A stretch of DNA of 46,268 nucleotides from Gynurincola endophyticus (GTDB lineage: Bacteria; Bacteroidota; Bacteroidia; Chitinophagales; Chitinophagaceae): positions 236,813-283,080 of the forward strand of contig NZ_RCWL01000007.1 of NCBI RefSeq assembly GCF_003991195.1, given 5' to 3'. The notes under the pieces are model-generated. The model made no database searches, was not told the origin of the DNA, and saw nothing but the letters and a program-made list of their open reading frames with translations. Shown here piece by piece: positions 35,810 through 42,592 of this stretch. The position numbers and the translations under genes are program-made. The first letter of the stretch is position 1. Each line of letters begins with the position of its first letter.

Positions 35810-35840
35810 ACACCTTGTTGCGCTGCAACAAGGTGTTTTT
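35810..35840 (+). terminator. Intrinsic terminator ending the sialic-acid operon
   Basis: Perfect 12-bp stem ACACCTTGTTGC (35810-35821) and GCAACAAGGTGT (35825-35836) with a GCT loop and five T. It lies between two convergent genes and could also slow the opposite transcript. Confidence 0.9.
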
Positions 35841-35850
35841 ATTTGAAGCA

Positions 35851-36921
35851 CTACTGAATGGCTAATGCTTTCAGTAGTTGATCGATATCTTCTTTTTGAT
35901 GAGCCGCATTAATAATAATTCTGTTTAACAACGGATCACTCGCACTTGGATAAGCAAAGCTTGAAATCAATATTTTTTGTTGCTTCAGTTGCCCGAACAA
36001 CTGCTCGTTTGCACTTACATAAATCGGTAGTTCCTCTACACAACTGAAAGGTTGTGTAAGCTTTTCACGAAAATATTGATTGTTGATTTGCAATGTCTGA
36101 TAAGCATGACGGTAAATATGCTGTGCTTCTACATAAGCATACATACTGGCGGGAGCTGCCGGTGAAGCACCGATAAACATACCGGATTTTCTTAATTGAT
36201 CAATAGTTGCTTCGTCTGATAATACCAAACCCGCACGAATGCCCAGGCCCTTGGCCATAGACGCTACTACAATGTTCGTAATATTTTTTTGTTGAGGAAG
36301 TGTCTGATAAACACCTTTCCCTTCGTTACGCGTAAAACCAATGCCATGCGAATCGTCAATAATCAAAGTAACCTGCTTTGACGGATCAATCGTAGAAAAA
36401 TCTTCAAAGTGTAACAAGGCAGGCTGCTGCGGGTCAACGGCATTTGAAACAATGATAAACTTTTCTTCAGGTGAAGTGTTGATGTGATGAATCGTATCTC
36501 TTTTCCAGCTTTCGAAAGATGTAATTTCTACCGACGGTTTACTGTTTAACCAAATAGCAGGGTGCGTTAGCGGACTGAAAAGAATATTTTTTTCACTAAA
36601 AAAGCTTTGTACTACCAGCTGTGCAGCCAGGTAACCGCTGGAAGTAACCAAAGCAGCCGGGGCATGATAATTAGCTGCTATCAGTTTTTCAGCCTCCGGA
36701 TAAATATTGAGCTGAACATTGTTATTGCGGGATGTTCCGTTGTTGAATCCCCATTTTTCAATGCCTTGTATGTAAAGTGATTTAAAATCATCGTTTTGCG
36801 AAATACCCAGATAATCTGTTCCGCTAAAAAACAGATAATCTTCCGATAAAACGGAAAATTTTCTTGACGTTCCGCAATCTAAATGTCTGAACGGATCAGG
36901 AGAGTTAGTATGGCTCATCAT
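35851..36921 (-). CDS. PLP-dependent alpha-oxoamine-synthase-like aminotransferase fold enzyme
   Basis: 356 aa from the ATG at 36921 (the next codon is also ATG; a start at 36942 is possible). It is a fold-type I PLP enzyme resembling 8-amino-7-oxononanoate synthase and 2-amino-3-ketobutyrate CoA ligase. Motifs include FFSGTDYLG near the start, NNGTSRNN, DDSHGIGFTRNEGKG and the PLP lysine in SMAKGLGIRAG. It is shorter than BioF (about 385) and the usual HxxLE phrase is replaced by IYPEAE, so the exact reaction is doubtful. No biotin genes are nearby. It is divergent from the MFS gene with 98 bases between them, and the pair separates the sialic-acid operon from its likely regulator. Confidence 0.75.
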   Translation of the reverse strand: MMSHTNSPDPFRHLDCGTSRKFSVLSEDYLFFSGTDYLGISQNDDFKSLYIQGIEKWGFNNGTSRNNNVQLNIYPEAEKLIAANYHAPAALVTSSGYLAAQLVVQSFFSEKNILFSPLTHPAIWLNSKPSVEITSFESWKRDTIHHINTSPEEKFIIVSNAVDPQQPALLHFEDFSTIDPSKQVTLIIDDSHGIGFTRNEGKGVYQTLPQQKNITNIVVASMAKGLGIRAGLVLSDEATIDQLRKSGMFIGASPAAPASMYAYVEAQHIYRHAYQTLQINNQYFREKLTQPFSCVEELPIYVSANEQLFGQLKQQKILISSFAYPSASDPLLNRIIINAAHQKEDIDQLLKALAIQ

Positions 36922-37019
36922 CAAATTTACAACTATTCGCATTATCAGGAAATCTGGAAAAGTGTAAGAAAGAGATATTGTGAATTTACCTACTTTTACT
37001 TTTTTAGAAGAAGCTTAGA

Positions 37020-38204
37020 ATGAATACAAGAATTTTACCTCTTACTTTAGGAGGATTGGGAATCGGAAGTGCAGAATTTTTAATCATGGGTTTACTGCCG
37101 GATATTGCTACAACTTTCAATGTATCAATTCCTGACGCTGGTTATTTAATTTCTATTTATGCATTTGGAGTGGTGGTGGGTGCACCGTTATTGGTAGCAG
37201 GCACCGGAAAAATTGCACCTAAGAAAGTGCTCATCGGCCTGATGATCGCTTTTACCATCTTTAATGCATTGGCTGCTGTTGCACCTACCTTTTGGACAAT
37301 GTTTATTGCACGGTTCTTTAGCGGGCTACCGCATGGCGCTTTCTTCGGAATCGGAACTGTAATGGCCAGCCGTTTAGCGGCTCCCGGAAAAGAAGCCAGA
37401 ACCATTTCTATGATGTTTGCCGGATTAACCTTTGCTAACCTTTTAATGGTTCCCCTGGGTACACAACTTGGTCATATGGTTTCATGGAGATGGGCTTTTG
37501 CTTTGATTGCGTTGATAGGATTAATAACAGTGCTTGCAATCGTCTTTTTGTTGCCGGATGTAAAAGCTGTGCAGCAGGGAGGATGGAAAAAAGAAGTCAG
37601 ACATCTGATGAAATTAGATCCTTTATTGCTGATATTGATGATTTCTATCGGAACCGGCGGATTATTTTGCTGGATCAGCTACATCGCACCAATGATGAGA
37701 GACCTGGCAAAAGTAGAGCCGGGTAATATCTCGTGGATTATGGCATTGGCCGGATTGGGAATGTGTTTTGGTAATATTTTAGGAGGACGGCTGGCTGATA
37801 AACTCTCTCCGCCAATCACTGCGCTGATTAGTTTTGTAGGGGTTGCTATCTGTTTAGCCATTAACTATCTGACAATTTCTTATACCGTAATCGCAGTTAC
37901 AATGGTGTTTTTCACTGGTTTAATCACTTTTACAATCGGCGCACCGATACAGATGATGATGATTACGACTGTGAAAAAAGCACAAATGCTGGGCGCATCG
38001 GCATCACAAGCAGCCTTTAATATCGGAAATGCTTTAGGTGCTTTCTTAGGAGGAATTCCTATCGCACTGGGATTTGGACTTGCTTCTCCTTTACTCGTAG
38101 GAATTGTAATGGTACTCGTCGGTATTATACTCTTGTATCTTTTTATACAAAGGCAAAAAGAAACCGGAAATACTTTACCTGTAGTACCAACGTTAGAATC
38201 ATGA
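37020..38204 (+). CDS. MFS permease, DHA1/AraJ-like
   Basis: 394 aa with twelve predicted membrane helices and no signal peptide; inner membrane. The start MNTRILPLTLGGLGIGSAEFLIMGLLPDI and the loop GTGKIAPKKVLIGLM fit the DHA1 family of efflux-type permeases related to AraJ. Families like this export sugars, drugs or metabolites, and the substrate cannot be read from the sequence. It is divergent from the PLP enzyme and followed after 141 bases by the GntR regulator in the same direction. No terminator is evident between them, so read-through is possible. It differs from the NanT-like carrier encoded at 40437. Confidence 0.85.
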   Translation: MNTRILPLTLGGLGIGSAEFLIMGLLPDIATTFNVSIPDAGYLISIYAFGVVVGAPLLVAGTGKIAPKKVLIGLMIAFTIFNALAAVAPTFWTMFIARFFSGLPHGAFFGIGTVMASRLAAPGKEARTISMMFAGLTFANLLMVPLGTQLGHMVSWRWAFALIALIGLITVLAIVFLLPDVKAVQQGGWKKEVRHLMKLDPLLLILMISIGTGGLFCWISYIAPMMRDLAKVEPGNISWIMALAGLGMCFGNILGGRLADKLSPPITALISFVGVAICLAINYLTISYTVIAVTMVFFTGLITFTIGAPIQMMMITTVKKAQMLGASASQAAFNIGNALGAFLGGIPIALGFGLASPLLVGIVMVLVGIILLYLFIQRQKETGNTLPVVPTLES

Positions 38205-38345
38205 CAATATGAAATAACCGATAAATGAGAATTGTATAAAAAAACTCATCATTAGAATAGAATAAACATCGTTAAGTTAGTATATTGCTGAATGTTTGTT
38301 TGTTGCATTGCCATAGTAAACATCTATTAATATTAAAATCTCCAT

Positions 38346-39068
38346 ATGGCTTCGAGCAGGTTAAAAAGTGAATTAAAGATCAATAAAACAAAAGCAGCCG
38401 GTAAGGAACGCAAAAAGAACCCTTCGGCTACCATGGCTGATATTGTTGAAACAAGATTGAGAGAGTATCTCAAGAAAAAATCTTTTCGACCTGGCGACCC
38501 TTTACCTAAAGAAATGGAACTTGCCGAAGCATTAGGCGTAAGCAGAAACGTTATACGTGAAGCACTGAGCAGATTAAGGATGTTAGGAATGATTGAAACA
38601 AAGAAGAGAAGGGGAATGGTACTCACCACTCCTGATATATTAAGCAGTTTCGAAAGAGTATTAGATCCGTTAATCATTGATGATAAAAATCTGAAAGATA
38701 TTTTTGAACTTCGTTTAGTATTGGAATTAGGATTGGCTGATCTGTTGTATATGAGAAAAACAGATAAGGATATCGAAGAACTGGAAACTATTGTTAAAAG
38801 TGAAAATGCTGACGAAACCGAATTCCGTTTGAAGAATGAAATTGCTTTTCACGGTAAGTTATACGAAATGACCGGTAATGATACATTAAAACGATTTCAG
38901 AATATGTTGCTACCATTGTTCGGATACGTTATTCAACTCGAAAAACAATATCAACCGGCTACCGTTTCTCATGCCGATCTGGTAAAGATTCTGAAAAATG
39001 GAACAAAAGATGAATTCAAAGCTGCAATGACAGCTCATTTACAACCACATTTGCAGCGATTAAACTGA
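38346..39068 (+). CDS. GntR-family regulator with FCD effector domain, probable sialic-acid regulator
   Basis: 240 aa. A basic N-terminal extension (1-29) precedes the winged helix-turn-helix (about 30-100), with GDPLPKEMELAEALGVSRNVIREALSRL. The FCD effector domain follows (about 115-235), with IAFHGKLYEMTGN and late histidines (VSHADLV, AHLQPHL) typical of its metal/ligand pocket. GntR/FCD proteins respond to organic acids and sugar acids. Its position next to the mutarotase/transporter unit and 2.5 kb from the sialidase operon suggests control of sialic-acid genes, as with NanR. The two operator-like repeats at 25619 and 39233 are candidate sites. The gene ends in its own terminator. Confidence 0.88.
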   Translation: MASSRLKSELKINKTKAAGKERKKNPSATMADIVETRLREYLKKKSFRPGDPLPKEMELAEALGVSRNVIREALSRLRMLGMIETKKRRGMVLTTPDILSSFERVLDPLIIDDKNLKDIFELRLVLELGLADLLYMRKTDKDIEELETIVKSENADETEFRLKNEIAFHGKLYEMTGNDTLKRFQNMLLPLFGYVIQLEKQYQPATVSHADLVKILKNGTKDEFKAAMTAHLQPHLQRLN

Positions 39069-39096
39069 AAGTCTGCACTTCAATAAATTACTTCAG

Positions 39097-39135
39097 GCTG
39101 AATCAGGTTTTAATTACCTTTTTCAGCTTTTTTTT
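39097..39135 (+). terminator. Intrinsic terminator after the GntR gene
   Basis: GCTGAA (39097-39102) pairs with TTCAGC (39122-39127), and AGG (39105-39107) pairs with CCT (39117-39119) inside. A run of eight T follows at 39128-39135. Confidence 0.75.
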
Positions 39136-39232
39136 GTTCATTTTTTTAGTCTGTTTCATTTAGAGAAAAATTAATTTGTCCTACATATTGTTTTTGTCTT
39201 TTTCTTTTCGTAAACTGCATAAAATTTCAGTT

Positions 39233-39266
39233 TTTATACAGTGTGATATTTTATATTCTGTATAAA
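39233..39266. promoter_or_regulatory. Operator-like perfect inverted repeat upstream of the mutarotase gene
   Basis: TTTATACAG (39233-39241) and CTGTATAAA (39258-39266) are perfectly complementary with a 16-base spacer. The element ends 30 bases before the mutarotase start and lies just downstream of the GntR regulator gene. Confidence 0.45.
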
Positions 39267-39296
39267 GCAGATTTAATTTTTTATAAAAATTATCTC

Positions 39297-40418
39297 ATGA
39301 CGCTTAAAGACAATTTCAAATTGAGAATAGTGGGGGGGATGATTTTGTTAAGTACAGTATTGTCTTGTAAACAATCATCTTCTAACGATCGGTTAACTAT
39401 GATAACTTTTGAATGGTCGCAGCTTGACTCAATTCCGGACCCCTTTGGATTTGCAGGTGGATTTTCAGGTGTTTCTAATGGTGCGTTGATATTTGCCGGT
39501 GGTGCCAATTTCCCTGATGGAAAAGCTCCCTGGACTGGTGGTGTGAAAAAATGGTACAACAGTGTATTTGTTCTTGAGAGTCCGGAAGCACAATGGAAAA
39601 CCGCAGGTACTTTACCAATAGCACTGGGCTATGGAACCAGTATTACTTACAATAACAGGTTTATTGTTATTGGTGGTTCAAATGAAACCGGGCACTCTGA
39701 TAAAGTTTGGTCTTTAATTTATGAGAATAAAATGATCTCTATTGACAGTTTGCCTTCTTTGCCGCAACCACTCGCAAATAGTTGCGGTGCAGTCGTAAAT
39801 GATAAAATATATGTAGCGGGAGGGCTGATCAATGATACAGATAAAAATACGACACCGCTATTCTGGTCATTAAACCTGAAAAATACTACAGAAGGCTGGC
39901 AGGTGCTTTCTCCTGCTCCCGGAAAATCAAGAATGTTAAGTGTTGCCGGTGTGTGGAATGATCGGTTTGTTTTGTTAAGTGGAGTTGAATTAGTAGACGG
40001 TGTAAGAAGTTATCTTACGGACGCTTATGTGTATAGTGAAGAAAAGGGATGGGATACATTACCGGATCTTCCTTATTCGGTAGCAGCTGCCCCTTCTACT
40101 GCTTATACACAAGGTGATCAGTTATTTATTTTTGGTGGAGATAACGGAGAATTAGCTGCAGAGGCCGGTACTTTGCGAGAAAAACATCCGGGCTTTGAAA
40201 CGAAAATTCTTCAGTTTGATTTCAACAAAAAGCAATGGAAAATAAATGGTGAAATACCCGTAACCATTAAAGAAAATGCTGCAGAAACTCCTAACGAAAG
40301 TACGTGGGCTCCGGTTACTACTAATATGGTAGAGTGGAAGAATCATATCATTATTCCTTCGGGTGAAGTAAGACCAGCCATCAGAACACCAAGGATATTG
40401 ACTGCAAAAATTAAATAA
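39297..40418 (+). CDS. nanM: Sialate mutarotase lipoprotein (NanM-like, cyclically permuted kelch propeller)
   Basis: 373 aa from the ATG at 39297; the ATG at 39243 would put 18 residues before the signal. Lipoprotein signal with VLSC, C24. Six kelch-type blades are indicated by GFAGGFSGVSNGALIFAGGANF, NRFIVIGGSN, DKIYVAGGL, DRFVLLSG and DQLFIFGGDNG. Hallmarks of the mutarotase family are GKAPWTGGVKKWYNSVFVLE and the C-terminal SGEVRPAIRTP. The enzyme converts alpha-anomeric sialic acid, as released by sialidases, to the beta form. As a lipoprotein it probably acts in the periplasm, which fits delivery to the transporter encoded 18 bases downstream. Confidence 0.92.
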   Translation: MTLKDNFKLRIVGGMILLSTVLSCKQSSSNDRLTMITFEWSQLDSIPDPFGFAGGFSGVSNGALIFAGGANFPDGKAPWTGGVKKWYNSVFVLESPEAQWKTAGTLPIALGYGTSITYNNRFIVIGGSNETGHSDKVWSLIYENKMISIDSLPSLPQPLANSCGAVVNDKIYVAGGLINDTDKNTTPLFWSLNLKNTTEGWQVLSPAPGKSRMLSVAGVWNDRFVLLSGVELVDGVRSYLTDAYVYSEEKGWDTLPDLPYSVAAAPSTAYTQGDQLFIFGGDNGELAAEAGTLREKHPGFETKILQFDFNKKQWKINGEIPVTIKENAAETPNESTWAPVTTNMVEWKNHIIIPSGEVRPAIRTPRILTAKIK

Positions 40419-40436
40419 CAAGTTCACTGTTGCTAT

Positions 40437-41669
40437 ATGAAAGAGAAAAAAATATTAGGGCTTTCTTATCCATGGTTTCTGGTTAGTATATTATGGGTAG
40501 TAGCTTTTTTGAATTACCTCGACCGGATTCTGATCACTTCAATGCGCGACCCTATTGTAGCTGATTTTCAATTGAACGACGCACAATTCGGATTACTCAC
40601 TTCGGTATTCTTATGGTCGTATGGATTTTTAAGTCCTTTCGGTGGTTATTTCGCCGATAAAATTGGCCGTCGAAAAGTAATTATTTTCAGTGTAGTCGTA
40701 TGGTCGGCAGCTACAGTGTTTACCGGGTACGCACAAACGTATCATCAAATGATCATTTCACGTATTATTATGGGAATGAGTGAAGCTTGTTACATTCCTG
40801 CTGCTTTGGCGTTGATAACAGATTATCATAAGGGAAAAACGAGGTCACTGGCTACCGGCATACATATGAGTGGTTTGTACGCAGGATTGGCTTTAGGTGG
40901 AGTGGGGGGCTTTATTGCTGAAGCATACGGGTGGCGCTTCGGATTCCACCTGTTCGGAATCTTCGGAATCTTATACTCATTCGTATTGATTTACGGATTG
41001 AAAGATAAAAAGGCTTCTGCAGAAGAATTGGCAGCAGCTGAAACCAAAGAAGAACCGATAAAAATATCTGCTCTTTTATCACAACTGTTTAAAAACTATG
41101 CCTTCATTATCATACTTATTTTCTTTTGTGTATTGGGAATGGTAAACTGGCTGGTGAATGGTTGGATGCCGACCTTCCTGAAAGAAAGTTTTGATCTGGG
41201 ATTAGGTGAAGCTGGTATTTCTGCAACTGCCTATATTCAGATCGGTTCATTTGTAGGTGTATTGTTAGGAGGTATTATTTCAGACAGATGGAGTGCTACC
41301 AATCCAAATGCACGCCTCAACATGATTATCATCGGTTTCTTAGTGGGCGCTCCGTTTTTATTTTTACTTTCGTTCACCTCTGTATTTGCAATTGCTATTG
41401 CGGCAATGTTCATCTTCGGATTGGCAAGAGGCTTTAATGATTCTAACCTGATGCCTGCATTACGCCAGATCATCAATGAAAAGTATATAGCTACCGGCTA
41501 CGGATTTTTAAATTTCCTGAGTACTATTGTAGGCGGATTGATGGTATATGTGGGCGGAGCCTTAAAAGATGCTGCCATTCCTTTATCGGTCGTATATCAG
41601 TTCTCTGCCGCCTGTTTGATTCTAGGAACATTAAGTTTATTCCTGATTGTCAAAAGAACTAAAAAATAA
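40437..41669 (+). CDS. nanT: MFS permease, probable sialic-acid transporter (NanT-like)
   Basis: 410 aa with twelve membrane helices. It starts at ATG 40437, 18 bases after the mutarotase gene, and is clearly in its operon. The family signature is present: LNYLDRILITSMRDPI in helix 1, then GGYFADKIGRRKVII and the later SRIIMGMSEACYIPAALALITDYHKGKTRS. This is the anion:cation symporter-like MFS group, to which sialic-acid carriers of Bacteroidota belong. The substrate is inferred from the operon, not from specific residues. The intracellular sialic acid would meet NanA encoded in the main operon. A terminator follows. Confidence 0.82.
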   Translation: MKEKKILGLSYPWFLVSILWVVAFLNYLDRILITSMRDPIVADFQLNDAQFGLLTSVFLWSYGFLSPFGGYFADKIGRRKVIIFSVVVWSAATVFTGYAQTYHQMIISRIIMGMSEACYIPAALALITDYHKGKTRSLATGIHMSGLYAGLALGGVGGFIAEAYGWRFGFHLFGIFGILYSFVLIYGLKDKKASAEELAAAETKEEPIKISALLSQLFKNYAFIIILIFFCVLGMVNWLVNGWMPTFLKESFDLGLGEAGISATAYIQIGSFVGVLLGGIISDRWSATNPNARLNMIIIGFLVGAPFLFLLSFTSVFAIAIAAMFIFGLARGFNDSNLMPALRQIINEKYIATGYGFLNFLSTIVGGLMVYVGGALKDAAIPLSVVYQFSAACLILGTLSLFLIVKRTKK

Positions 41670-41693
41670 ATATTATAATTTTTATAAATAGAT

Positions 41694-41721
41694 AAAGCCG
41701 GAGGTTTACTTCCGGCTTTTC
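41694..41721 (+). terminator. Intrinsic terminator after the mutarotase/transporter operon
   Basis: AAAGCCGGA (41694-41702) pairs perfectly with TCCGGCTTT (41711-41719) around an 8-base loop, with the T run at 41717-41720. It lies 25 bases past the stop. Confidence 0.88.
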
Positions 41722-41859
41722 TTATGAATTTACCTCCCTGCTTTTCTTGTAAAAAGAACCTTTCGTCACAAATTCACAGTGATTGATCCCTTTTATTCAT
41801 AGCCGGAAGAATCTATTGTTATTTTTGTTCAGCTAACAGGTTATTGCATAAAATAAGTA

Positions 41860-42066
41860 CTACAAAGCAAAATAGTGTGTAGTAAGTTGGTGATAATAAT
41901 TGGCCGATTGTTTCACTAATGCGCAGCTCATTATTCTATTAACGGAAAGCTCTTTACTGCGAACCCGTTCTTCAGTTTGTTTTTTAGTATCCGGTGAATT
42001 TGTTTTTCTTTCATTACAAGTTGAATAACCCACCGGAATTAATAATAATAAAGCCAATTTATGCAT
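41860..42066 (-). CDS. Possible small lipoprotein, 68 aa
   Basis: From the ATG at 42066 the product starts MHKLALLLLIPVGYSTC, a plausible lipoprotein signal although the lipobox YSTC is not ideal. The following residues are charged (NERKTNSPDTKKQTEERVRSK) and the rest is unremarkable, with one more cysteine. An ATG at 42093 adds nine residues. No family is recognised. It lies alone on the minus strand between the transporter terminator and an AT-rich spacer. Whether it is expressed is uncertain. Confidence 0.35.
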   Translation of the reverse strand: MHKLALLLLIPVGYSTCNERKTNSPDTKKQTEERVRSKELSVNRIMSCALVKQSANYYHQLTTHYFAL

Positions 42067-42316
42067 AATACTTTGATAGAAACAGTTGATCAATACAAAA
42101 CTGTTTCACTTTTATAGCCTGTTCTTAAGCAGAATAGCCAGACAATGGTTTATAAATAGTTGATCATATTCTTTTATAAAGTATGAATATGACTGACAGT
42201 TCAGCTTTTTAAGTTGCTGATTAATGAATTTTTCAAAGGTTAATATAAATTTTAATATGTGACAAGCCGGTCAAAAATAAGAATGATATCAGTTGTAAAC
42301 TAAATACTCATCATAA

Positions 42317-42332
42317 TTTGACATTTGTCAAA
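42317..42332. promoter_or_regulatory. Perfect 7-bp inverted repeat, operator-like
   Basis: TTTGACA-TT-TGTCAAA, about 260 bases upstream of the outer-membrane protein gene. The TGACA/TGTCA symmetry is typical of dimeric repressor sites; the regulator is unknown. Confidence 0.35.
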
Positions 42333-42508
42333 AAAGTGATCAAAAAGCAAGCCATAACTATAAGAAATTAGTTAGATGGCAATTATCTGACAATTCAATA
42401 AATGATAAAAATGTTTAATAGAATGAGCAGCTAATAATTTTATTTACTATTTATATGGATTTATGCTTTTTCTGAATCATATTCTTTTAACGATTTGCCA
42501 CGATCAAC

Positions 42509-42550
42509 TATTAATTCTTAATTCTTAATTAATAATTATTAATTATTAGT
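42509..42550. repeat. AT-only repeat tract with 20-bp palindrome
   Basis: Repeats of TTAATTC run into TAATTAATAATTATTAATTA (42526-42545), a perfect 20-bp palindrome. Read on the minus strand, the tract resembles the AATTAAGA units at 22470-22499. Confidence 0.45.
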
Positions 42551-42592
42551 TATTCGTTGATCTATTTTCAGCCAAAAGAACAAAACTAAACA

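Larger units (their letters stand above)
42067..42592. other. AT-rich spacer with palindromes and AATTAAGA-like repeats
   Basis: About 525 bases without a gene. It holds the operator-like repeat at 42317-42332 and the repeat tract at 42509-42550, both listed separately. The promoter of the outer-membrane protein gene must be here; I see no convincing box. Confidence 0.55.

Noticed and set aside
36922-36930. TAAATTTG just before the start of the PLP-enzyme gene matches the -7 consensus
   Set aside because: It lies directly against the start codon, so transcription would begin inside the gene; probably chance.
41857-41863. GTACTAC, the same core as the palindrome at 25619, near the end of the nanT region
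   Set aside because: Only the seven-base core matches, with no flanking symmetry, and it is downstream of a terminator; chance matches of this size are expected.
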